The notes under the pieces were generated by a model. The model did no database searches, was not told the DNA's origin, and was given only the letters and a program-made list of their open reading frames with translations. A DNA stretch of 64,000 nucleotides, from positions 47,988,381 through 48,052,380 of the forward strand of contig NC_087065.1 in assembly GCF_963678635.1 (NCBI RefSeq). The letters run 5' to 3'. The translations under genes were made by a program, and so were the position numbers. Each line of letters opens with the position of its first letter. The first letter of the stretch is position 1. Origin of the DNA: Symsagittifera roscoffensis. Taxonomy: Eukaryota > Xenacoelomorpha > Acoela > Convolutidae. Below, in pieces: positions 28,501 to 40,500 of this stretch.

Positions 28501-31500
28501 GTTTTTCATTTTATTGTTTCGGCGAAAGCATTATTTAGCGCTAATGAATGAGGCAGGCTAATTACGGTAAACGTAGTGTTGCGTGATTTTAATCAATTGA
28601 TTTAAATCATTGATTTAAATCCGATCTTGATTTTAATCAGACGTTTTGTTCGATTCAAATCAAAGATTTTCGATTCAAATCAAAATTTTCTGAGTTTGTG
28701 TCGTGTTTCTCCCTCCAATTATACGCTAACTTTTACCTACCAAATTTGGTTCTAAAGGTTCTAAACCAAAATTGAAAGTTGATCAACTGTTTCCATAATA
28801 CTTTTCGTTTCAACGACTTTTCTACTTTTTTTGATTTTTCTACGGTACTCGGCAGTTTTTGAAAAAATCGGATTTAAAAATAAAAAAATTGATATAAATC
28901 AAAAAAATCCGATTCATGTATTTTTTATTTAAATAGTACTTTTATGATACCCTTATCAAACATGGAAACTACCGAGCGGCGCAGTTGTGTAGCAACGGGT
29001 GAATGAACAGACTCGCCTTCCGGTCAACTAGCATACATATGAATATGAACTGTTTAATGACTCAAAGAATGCAATGTCGGCTCTCGGTTTAAGTTCGCCC
29101 GTGGTTGACAATAATCTTCTCCAATTTTCGCATCATGTCTTACCTGTTGTTGACAAGCTCACAAGAAGTTGACCCACCGTGGTCGTCAGTATTTTTCTGC
29201 TTAAGTTGTTTTGACTTTATGCGTTTGAAAAACAGACAATTAGTGTATTAGTCTTTGATTCGAAATTCGACCGATTGCAAATTGTTTTTCACAGGTTGGC
29301 AGCAAAACTAGGTATAATCAGCAGTTTAATTAGAGAGCGATAAAAGAGTAGTAAATCAACTTCTATATATATGGAAAGTTAACCGCCTGTTGAGATCTGA
29401 TCTCGTGATATGACATCGCGCGATATCGCGTGACATCGTGCGATATCCAATCAAGTTCTTATTTTGAACCAAAAAGTGGTAAGTGACTTCTTTATAAAGT
29501 GAGAGTTCATTTCTCCGAAACCGAACATTGTTTACTTGTTGACCGGTGGGAGACAAAGAAAGTATGCTCGTTGCGTGCTAGTTTACTTCCCATGGCAAAA
29601 ATTATTGGGTCTTTTTCCACCCCTTTTCCAACATTTGAATTTTTATTTTCGTTGTCATAATTCAATGAAACTTCGAATGGCGACTATGAAATTTTGGTTT
29701 TTCGAAATATGGGGTTAAGTCAAAAAACCCTTTTCCATATAACTGGTCTCGCTCTGTGAAAGCATACCGACCGGTGTCTATTGGCCAAGTTAATTGTTGT
29801 ATGTGCTTAGATTTAAGGTGATGTGTCGAACCTTTTGTCGCGTTTGATTTTTTAGTTACCCCTCACTTCTACTCATAGTTGTTCGTACTGTGATTACAGC
29901 GCAAGATTTAGATCCTATGATAGACGGTATGAGGCAATCCTTCGCCGCAAGCGTAAATTCGTACAGAGCAATAATTAGCAGCCAGCACTGTTATAGTAAT
30001 TGGGGGATTAAAATAAACGGTGCGAATTAAGCTGGATGTTTTGCGGTGGCTTTGGGGGATTTAAATCCAGTGAGCGAATAAAGAACATATATAGCACCAA
30101 TTTTTGATGAAGTGCCGAAGTGACATGAATAAGTAGTAAAGATAAGGGTCGTTGTTAGTAATATCTAAAATACCTTGTTCGAGTTCCTTCGTGTCAGTTA
30201 TCTCTTGCTAATAATTACGAGTAATGAACGTAGTGAGTACTCTTTTATAGGTCTTGCTGATTTTTTGTTTAGCTTTTTTTCAGGAAAGTCTTAAAGTTTG
30301 TTCACGCTCAATTTTGAATATTCGCGGTTTGACTTGTTATTTTTTTTAAGTTCAGTGGATTACTGTTGTTAAAAGGAAGGCAAATTCCAGTATCGAACAG
30401 CAAAATAGTAAAAGTCACGAAAAACATGATCGGCTTCTAAATTCGAAAATGGAATAGAATTATCAGATTTCCCAGCGAAATAAAGTTAAATCTGTTGGTT
30501 TAGTTTTCTCAAATTGGGTTAATTTTAACAAAAAAGTGTCCGACATAAATTGTTCTACAATTTCAATGAGCTCCAAGGCCATCTAATTTTTTCTTCAAAA
30601 TTCAAAAGTTGAAGACTTTGAAACCACAAGTAGTTTTTTTTGTTTTCTTGCTTATATTACCTTTTCCAATTGTCAGTTGGCTATGTTTTCACTTACTGAT
30701 ATCAATATGTCTTTAAACTTTGTCATGAGCGACGGAGACAGACAGCAACTTGTGCATAAAGGGGGAAACAATCAGTCTAAACCGCCATAACTTTATCGCG
30801 AGCAAATCCAGTTAGCCATAGGTTAGCTTCTGTTGTCACCATTGCAGGTGCAAAAGTCAGCATGACCAAATAGCATGGTTACGAAAATAGATTCATTCGA
30901 GGAAGAAGTCAATAAATGATTAAAATTGTTTGGCAAATCTTAGGCTTGCGAACATAATGTTTCGAAATAAGCACGTTTTTTTTTTTAATTTTAGTAGTTT
31001 TTAATCCAGGTCAAGACCTTTTTTTGTAACTCCAACCTAAAAAAAATTACCATCAGTCTTTTGAAAGAAAAACCTGTTAGAGCGGTTATTAGGAGACAAG
31101 ATTGTACTGATTTAAAAAAAAAAATTCCAAGGATAAGTCTTGAAATTTGTTCGCTCAGGTGTGGTTTTTCGCTCTTTGACTTGTGATTTTTCAAGTTAAC
31201 TCCATTTCTTTTTTAAGTAAAAAAAGTCTCCACTATCGAACAACAATAGGTCACAGAATACGTGATAGACGTCTAGTTACGAAAGTAGATTTTAGTTTTT
31301 CCACCGAATTAAAATTGTACCTATTGATCTAGTTTTCTCAAATAGGGATCATTGTATCTAAAAAGTGTCAATCAAAAATTGAAACTCAATCAACCTTTTG
31401 GCCATATTTTTGTCTTTGAAGTTCGAAAGTTAAATTTTTGTCAAAATATGGTCAGGCAAATGGCTAAGTTTTTTCTTTTTGCTGGCTATGGTCAGGTTTT

Positions 31501-34500
31501 CTACAGAGAAGCGAACGTCTAGCAGTCATACTAATAGAAGTTTTTGAAGAAATTAAAATTAGCTTGACTGCAAGACGTGGGTGCGTATTCATAGGTTCCA
31601 AAATAAAAAATCAGTCCCATAGGTTCCAAAATAAAGAAGCAGTCGCATAAGTTCCAAATCTTTTCAACTGGTCAAAAGACTAAATTAGCCGAGTCTCGGC
31701 TTAAGGTCGCCGGTGGGCGCGCTACGCGCGCGTTGCCCTTTCGCGGCGATAACCGGCTCTAAATTTCGTATAGGGTCCTACCCTTTGGTGGCAAGCTCGC
31801 AACACGCTGGCGCGGCTGCGGCGGTCACTATTTTGCAGCTTGAGTTTATGCTGGTTGAACAGTAAACAATCGATCCATAAATTTGTTGGCTCAAATTTCA
31901 ACCAATCAGAATTCAAGAAGATAAATTTTGGAACTTATGCGACTGATTTTTTATTTTGAAACCAATGAATATTGGAACCTATGGGAATTCACCCAAGACG
32001 TGCGTTTCTCTGTGCGAAAATTGACCAGATCTCTGTCGCTTTGTGGGAAAAGTCATTCTTGAACGATTGTTCAGCTTGGCGGAACACCTGTTCGGTGATA
32101 AACGCAAAAAATTATTGCCGTTACATCTGGCATCTCAAATATTTTTTGAGAATCAACCATGATTTTTAGGATGTCTTTATGATTAATGATATCTTTAATA
32201 AAAGTCATTGGCACTAGTATGATAGTCGGCTTCAAAATTTTTGAAAACATGGTTCGCATTTGTTTACTTGCGTTTTTTGAAGTTTTCGCAAAAATTGCGC
32301 GGCTGCGGCGGTCACTATTATGCAGCTTGAGTTTATGCTGGTTGAACAGTAAACAATCAATCCATAAATTCGTTGGCTCAAATTTCAATCAATCTGAATT
32401 CAAGAAGATAAATTTTGGAACTTATGCGATAGTACCGACTGATTTTTTATTTTGGAACTTAAGGGTCCCTTTGAAGTTGAAGGTTAAAACGAAAAGAAAA
32501 AGGAAAGAAAAATCTGATAGGAGTGGGATTCGAACCCACGCATCCGAAGATACTGCGGCCTTAACGCAGCGCCTTAGACCGCTCGGCCATCCTACCGTGG
32601 TAAATTGCTCTGATAGGCTGTCTATATAGTAATACAATTGAAGAAAGCATTATAAGACCATTTAACGGTTGGCACATAACTTAACTTTGTAGAATGCAGA
32701 TTTAGCGAATGCGGCTCGCTTCTTTCTGTGGCGCGGCTTCCCCCCCCCCCCCCCACTTCTGGGGTGTCTTTTTGAGTCTGCCCATGAATCATGCATCATT
32801 TCATTATGTTGATCTACTAAAAGACCTATTTTTCACTTGTTGATTAAACGGTGGTCTGCTAAACGATCGGTCCTCTTGTCTATCATAATTGTACCTACGC
32901 TCATTCTAAGAAAATAGTAATTAATTTATCAAGCGACGCTGTTCGATCGTTTCAAAGACTTTTCTTCAAAATAGATAACCTAGGTCTTGTACGCTCTTAT
33001 TTAATGCTTTGATTGTCATCACCGAGACAATAAATTGAACAATTTTGAAAAAGTCCGGTCAATTAGACGGCAGCTGCTAAGATGACAACCAGTAACCACA
33101 TGATGGGAAATTAAAACGACGCTACAGTTTAATTCTCCTTTTTTCCAGAATTTTTTTCGCTGAAACTCGAACAGTTCGATTTACATGTTTTAATTCTCAT
33201 TTGTCGTTATAATGTCATGTCATCTAAATGTCTTGTCTTATTTACCTAGCACCAATTTTGAAGCACTATTTGAGGTAACGGGTCAATTTAACATCCTGCG
33301 CTCAGATAAACCAAGTTAAGATCCTCTGCCCCAGCATTAATTGAATAATGAACTACGAGTAATGAACGTAGTGAGTACTCTTTTATAGGTCTTGCTGATT
33401 TTTTGTTTGCTTTTTTTCAGGAAAGTCTTAAAGTTTGTTCACGCTCAATTTTGAATATTCGCGGTTTGACTTGTTATTTTTTTTAAGTTCAGTGGATTAC
33501 TGTTGTTAAAAGGAAGGCAAATTCCAGTATCGAACAGCAAAATAGTAAAAGTCACGAAAAACATGATCGGCTTCTAAATTCGAAAATGGAATAGAATTAT
33601 CAGATTTCCCAGCAAAATAAAGTTAAATCTGTTGGTTTAGTTTTCTCAAATTGGGTTAATTTTAACAAAAAAGTGTCCGACATAAATTGTTCTACAATTT
33701 CAATGAGCTCCAAGGCCATCTAATTTTTTCTTCAAAATTCAAAAGTTGAAGACTTTGAAACCACAAGTAGTTTTTTTTGTTTTCTTGCTTTTATTACTTT
33801 TTCCAATTGTCAGTTGGCTATGTTTTCACTTACTGATATCAATATGTCTTTAAACTTTGTCATGAGCGACAGACAGCAACTTGTGCATAAAGGGGGAAAC
33901 AATCAGTCTAAACCGCCATAACTTTATCGCGAGCAAATCCAGTTAGCCATTGGTTAGCTTCTGTTGTCACCATTGCAGGTGCAAAAGTCAGCATGACCAA
34001 ATAGCATGGTTACGAAAATAGATTCATTCGAGGAAGAAGTCAATAAATGATTAAAATTGTTTGGCAAATCTTAGGCTTGCGAACATAATGTTTCGAAATA
34101 AGCACGTTTTTTTTTTTAATTTTAGTAGTTTTTAATCCAGGTCAAGACCTTTTTTTGTAACTCCAACCTAAAAAAAATTACCATTAGTCTTTTGAAAGAA
34201 AAACCTGTTAGAGCGGTTATTAGGAGACAAGATTGTACTGATTTTTAAAAAAAAAATTCCAAGGATAAGTCTTAAAATTTGTTCGCTCAGGTGTGGTTTT
34301 TCGCTCTTTGACTTGTGATTTTTCAAGTTAACTCCATTTCTTTTTTAAGTAAAAAAAGTCTCCACTATCGAACAACAATAGGTCACAGAATACGTGATAG
34401 ACGTCTAGTTACGAAAGTAGATTTTAGTTTTTCCACCGAATTAAAATTGTACCTATTGATCTAGTTTTCTCAAATAGGGATCATTGTATCTAAAAAGTGT

Positions 34501-37500
34501 CAATCAAAAATTGAAACTCAATCAACCTTTTGGCCATATTTTTGTCTTTGAAGTTCGAAAGTTAAATTTTTGTCAAAATATGGTCAGGCAAATGGCTAAG
34601 TTTTTTCTTTTTGCTGGCTATGGTCAGGTTTTCTACAGAGAAGCGAACGTCTAGCAGTCATACTAATAGAAGTTTTTGAAGAAATTAAAATTAGCTTGAC
34701 TGCAAGACTTCAAAAAATTGAAACTCAATCAACCTTTTGGCCATATTTTTGTCTTTGAAGTTCGAAAGTTAAATTTTTGTCAAAATATGGTCAGGCAAAT
34801 GGCTAAGTTTTTTCTTTTTGCTGGCTATGGTCAGGTTTTCTACAGAGAAGCGAACGTCTAGCAGTCATACTAATAGAAGTTTTTGAAGAAATTAAAATTA
34901 GCTTGACTGCAAAAATTCAAAAGTTGAAGACTTTGAAACCACAAGTAGTTTTTTTTGTTTTCTTGCTTTTATTACTTTTTCCAATTGTCAGTTGGCTATG
35001 TTTTCACTTACTGATATCAATATGTCTTTAAACTTTGTCATGAGCGACAGACAGCAACTTGTGCATAAAGGGGGAAACAATCAGTCTAAACCGCCATAAC
35101 TTTATCGCGAGCAAATCCAGTTAGCCATTGGTTAGCTTCTGTTGTCACCATTGCAGGTGCAAAAGTCAGCATGACCAAATAGCATGGTTACGAAAATAGA
35201 TTCATTCGAGGAAGAAGTCAATAAATGATTAAAATTGTTTGGCAAATCTTAGGCTTGCGAACATAATGTTTCGAAATAAGCACGTTTTTTTTTTAAATTT
35301 TAGTAGTTTTTAATCCAGGTCAAGACATTTTTTTGTAACTCCAACCTAAAAAAAATTACCATCAGTCTTTTGAAAGAAAAACCTGTTAGAGCGGTTATTA
35401 GGAGACAAGATTGTACTGATTTAAAAAAAAAAAAAATTCCAAGGATAAGTCTTAAAATTTGTTCGCTCAGGTGTGTTTTTTCGCTCTTTGACTTGTGATT
35501 TTTCAAGTTAACTCCATTTCTTTTTTAAGTAAAAAAAGTCTCCACTATCGAACAACAATAGGTCACAGAATACGTGATAGACGTCTAGTTACGAAAGTAG
35601 ATTTTAGTTTTTCCACCGAATTAAAATTGTACCTATTGATCTAGTTTTCTCAAATAGGGATCATTGTATCTAAAAAGTGTCAATCAAAAATTGAAACTCA
35701 ATCAACCTTTTGGCCATATTTTTGTCTTTGAAGTTCGAAAGTTAAATTTTTGTCAAAATATGGTCAGGCAAATGGCTAAGTTTTTTCTTTTTGCTGGCTA
35801 TGGTCAGGTTTTCTACAGAGAAGCGAACGTCTAGCAGTCATACTAATAGAAGTTTTTGAAGAAATTAAAATTAGCTTGACTGCAAGACGTGGGTGCGTAT
35901 TCATAGGTTCCAAAATAAAAAATCAGTCCCATAGGTTCCAAAATAAAGAAGCAGTCGCATAAGTTCCAAATCTTTTCAACTGGTCAAAAGACTAAATTAG
36001 CCGAGTCTCGGCTTAAGGTCGCCGGTGGGCGCGCTACGCGCGCGTTGCCCTTTCGCGGCGATAACCGGCTCTAAATTTCGTATAGGGTCCTACCCTTTGG
36101 TGGCAAGCTCGCAACACGCTGGCGCGGCTGCGGCGGTCACTATTTTGCAGCTTGAGTTTATGCTGGTTGAACAGTAAACAATCGATCCATAAATTTGTTG
36201 GCTCAAATTTCAACCAATCAGAATTCAAGAAGATAAATTTTGGAACTTATGCGACTGATTTTTTATTTTGAAACCAATGAATATTGGAACCTATGGGAAT
36301 TCACCCAAGACGTGCGTTTCTCTGTGCGAAAATTGACCAGATCTCTGTCGCTTTGTGGGAAAAGTCATTCTTGAACGATTGTTCAGCTTGGCGGAACACC
36401 TGTTCGGTGATAAACGCAAAAAATTATTGCCGTTACATCTGGCATCTCAAATATTTTTTGAGAATCAACCATGATTTTTAGGATGTCTTTATGATTAATG
36501 ATATCTTTAATAAAAGTCATTGGCACTAGTATGATAGTCGGCTTCAAAATTTTTGAAAACATGGTTCGCATTTGTTTACTTGCGTTTTTTGAAGTTTTCG
36601 CAAAAATTGCGCGGCTGCGGCGGTCACTATTATGCAGCTTGAGTTTATGCTGGTTGAACAGTAAACAATCAATCCATAAATTCGTTGGCTCAAATTTCAA
36701 TCAATCTGAATTCAAGAAGATAAATTTTGGAACTTATGCGATAGTACCGACTGATTTTTTATTTTGGAACTTAAGGGTCCCTTTGAAGTTGAAGGTTAAA
36801 ACGAAAAGAAAAAGGAAAGAAAAATCTGATAGGAGTGGGATTCGAACCCACGCATCCGAAGATACTGCGGCCTTAACGCAGCGCCTTAGACCGCTCGGCC
36901 ATCCTACCGTGGTAAATTGCTCTGATAGGCTGTCTATATAGTAATACAATTGAAGAAAGCATTATAAGACCATTTAACGGTTGGCACATAACTTAACTTT
37001 GTAGAATGCAGATTTAGCGAATGCGGCTCGGTTCTTTCTGTGGCGCGGCTTCCCCCCCCCCCCACTTCTGGGGTGTCTTTTTGAGTCTGCCCATGAATCA
37101 TGCATCATTTCATTATGTTGATCTACTAAAAGACCTATTTTTCACTTGTTGATTAAACGGTGGTCTGCTAAACGATCGGTCCTCTTGTCTATCATAATTG
37201 TACCTACGCTCATTCTAAGAAAATAGTAATTAATTTATCAAGCGACGCTGTTCGATCGTTTCAAAGACTTTTCTTCAAAATAGATAACCTAGGTCTTGTA
37301 CGCTCTTATTTAATGCTTTGATTGTCATCACCGAGACAATAAATTGAACAATTTTGAAAAAGTCCGGTCAATTAGACGGCAGCTGCTAAGATGACAACCA
37401 GTAACCACATGATGGGAAATTAAAACGACGCTACAGTTTAATTCTCCTTTTTTCCAGAATTTTTTTCGCTGAAACTCGAACAGTTCGATTTACATGTTTT

Positions 37501-40500
37501 AATTCTCATTTGTCGTTATAATGTCATGTCATCTAAATGTTTTGTCTTATTTACCTAGCACCAATTTTGAAGCACTATTTGAGGTAACGGGTCAATTTAA
37601 CATCCTGCGCTCAGATAAACCAAGTTAAGATCCTCTACCCCAGCATTAATTGAATAAGTTTTGCTAAGCGCTGCTGCATGTAAACTGCTCGATTCTGAGT
37701 GGCTGAAAAATCCAACGTAGAACCAAGTTGACAGCCTCCCCCTACCCCACAATTGCTTCGGGGCGAAGATGTTAACTTCGTCCGCATTAGGGACCCTGTT
37801 ACTTTCTTGAGGCCACTCTGTCAACCGACCGACTGGTGCATATCGATTTGATTGTTTTATGTTTTATCGGTTATAGTATACCCCTAAATGATGCCCGGAA
37901 ATGATTATTTACGAAGTTGGACCAGTTGGATTGGTACTGGTACTAATATGATAGACTGGTCGGAAGAAAAGGTTCTTTGATAGACAGGTCCGGCTTGTAT
38001 TTTGCATGAACTAAGACGGAAAAAAATTTGTTTAAATTAATCATCTCGAAAATCTCGCAAAATATGTTGAATTTGAAACTTTTTTTGATTGTAATTACTT
38101 TATTGTTTATATCGAGAAAATTGCTCGCTTCAGCTTATTTTGCGATTTAAAAACCATAATTGGGCTAACTTTTTTGTAATGATTTTTCCTCTTCAAACTA
38201 TTTCTTCGATTATTTGACAGAAAATCTATATATAACTAATATATTTGTCCGCTAAAAGTTGTAAACAGAATATATCAAACTGCCGCTTAAATCTGAGTAG
38301 CTATTTTAGCCATTCAATTTAAAGAACTATAGTTTCAGTTCAAGAATTTAAACTTTGGGCGGAATTATTAAAAAGACCTTGAAATTGTTCGTCTCCAATT
38401 AAGCATGCCGGTGAAGTTTTATTTAAGAATCGATGAACGTGGTTCAGACTCCTATATAGGTCGCGATTATCTTTTTTTTTGTGTTTTTGTTTCACGAAAA
38501 GTCGTAAGTCCTAAAATTTGTTCAGGTTCAAATTTACTTTTCGCGGTTTTGGTTTTTTTTGAAAGTTAAGTTCATTTCTTTTGTTAAAGAAAGGCAAACT
38601 CCACTATCGAACAGCAAAAAAGTAAAGGTTTCTAAAAACATGGTCGACTTCTAGTTCCGAAAATGAAATTAAATTTTGTTAAATTCTCAAAAAGTGCCAA
38701 ACATATTGTTCTAGAAATTCAAAGGCATCTATTTTGTCCTTTTTCTTTGTGTTTTTTTTTCTGTTTATTTGCGTCCATTAACTTTTTTTCATATGTTTGG
38801 GTTATGCTCATCAGTTTGTAATGATGTAAAAAGAATGTTCCTGAAATTTTATTCCGGTAATTTTTTTTGTTCATGTCAGCGCGATCTAGCCGTCGCAAGG
38901 TTTTTCTATGATTTTTATCCTGAATGACTGTTTGCCAACTGGCTGCAATTCGTAAATTTGTATGAATAATTTATTCAATGAGACTTTTCTGAAAAAGAAC
39001 ATTTGATTAGGCTTTTCTGGAGCACCAAAGAGCCCACTAGTCGGACATTGTATCGCCTCTCTGTGACAGAGTCTTCAGTTCTTTCGTCATCAGACAGTGC
39101 TAAACATTTCACAGAAAAAGCCAGGAAGCTTTCCTCTTCGTCAGATCCTCTCAACTCGAAAATACCTGAACGGCTGAAAATAAAGCAGAGAAAAAGATCG
39201 AGCTCATACACTTTTCACCCGATTAATCAAGATATGTTAACATATTTTAATGTTCACTCCAATTCGCGCATGTGTCCAGAGTTTTCATCTGGATTAGAAT
39301 CCGAAGTTGATCTCAACAACACTACCTTTATTGGCAACAGCCCTTCAAAAGGCCTGAAGGCTGAGGAGTTTGATCCGAAATGTTTTAAAATCTACCTCAG
39401 AAATCACTCAATACAAAACTTCATGCAGCAGAACGCCACCTGCTTGGAATCAAATCGCAGAAAAGATGAAGAAGAGTCTTTTTGTCATATATGTGGAGCA
39501 AATATTTCAAAAATTGGATTGAGTGAACATTATGCTGTGTGCAGCAGATTGGCAGAACGCTTCGGCAAAATATTCCCCAAGTCAGCCTGCAGTAAGTTTA
39601 TAATGCTATGTTTTTTTTAAACGTTTGCGTTTTTGTAAAAATAAATTATAAACGTCTATTTTTGGTCTTACAAAGTTTAGAGTATACTTTACAATTCAAG
39701 TTATTTTCGAAGTTATAAGTTCCGATAATTTGCAAGATATATTAAGATTCATTAACCAAGTATTGTATGACGATCAATGTGTCGTAGATTTTGTTGATCC
39801 ATTTGTAACTTAAGGTTTTTACGACTTTTCATCTCGCAGAAGGAAGGACAATGAGAGTGCGTTGCTGAACCGATACATGCAATTCGTGAACAAAAATAGT
39901 GACACAGTCTCTACGGATGAGTTTATGAGGAGACAGAGACAACTGAGACGCAAAGTTAACAGAGGAGCTCCTAGACTCCTCTTCAAACTGAAGAGTGACG
40001 ATGGTTTTGAGATACAGTCTCACTCTTTGCAAGGTTGGGAGAAGATAAATAGGATCTTGATAAATGTTCCCCCTATCAGTGTTTTGTACACATTATTTGA
40101 TATAGGACAAATTATACGAAAAAACCTTATGCAGACGATCTTATATATTAAATGAAAGTCTTAATGCGCTGTGGACGCAACGTTTTAACTTTTCTATCGA
40201 GCACAACGTTTAAGAATCATTCAAAGCAACCATCAGAGAAAAATGAACTCGATCCAATTTCAAGGCTGGGCAGTACCTGCCTATTTTTGTCCAAAATTTT
40301 GCGTTTACATATTCATTTCAGTCTGAAGCGAATTAACTGAAAACAGCAACCTCCATGTCGAGAAAATTTTTTTCGAAAACCGATTCGGTCCATGAAATAA
40401 ATATAAATATTTCAACCTTATATATTAAATGAAAGTCTTAATGCGCTATGGATGCAACGTTTTAACTTTTCTGTCGAGCACAACGTTTAAGAATCATTCA

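Larger units (their letters stand above)
30220..37660. repeat. Recent segmental duplication, copies 1 and 2, each with a tRNA-Leu gene
   Basis: Copy 1 (about 30220-33340) and copy 2 (about 33357-37650) are almost identical over their whole length apart from an extra ~1.2 kb in copy 2 (34713-35880), itself a repeat of 34506-34706 and 33735-34705. Each copy starts with family A sequence (GAGTAATGAACGTAGTGAGT), runs through a GC-rich GGCGCGCTACGCGCGCG stretch and the tRNA gene, and ends at CAGCATTAATTGAATAA. Few substitutions separate them; C homopolymer length differs. Copy 3 lies at 42005-45635. Confidence 0.9.
24428..39010 (+). other. KMT2 intron 12 (14.6 kb) inside the FYRN domain
   Basis: GTGAGT to TGATTAG. 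Contents in order: T-rich sequence with no gene (24430-25380), satellite (25380-26960), sparse sequence (26960-27930), family D element (27930-28560), AT-rich palindromic stretch (28575-28925), unannotated sequence (28950-30220), recent segmental duplications with two tRNA genes (30220-37660), more sparse sequence, and a family A copy (38440-38730). Confidence 0.8.

Noticed and set aside
32186-32629. A 147-codon open frame repeated at 36498 and 44448, and its 71-codon antisense partner
   Set aside because: They run through the tRNA-Leu gene (the [10 protein letters not shown]-type translation is a typical tRNA shadow) and duplicated non-coding DNA; repetition reflects the segmental duplication, not a gene family.
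39840-40155. Extending KMT2 exon 14 past 40033 to the stop at 40155 as a short protein end
   Set aside because: The GTTGGG donor at 40034 joins in phase to exon 15 and restores continuous FYRC homology.
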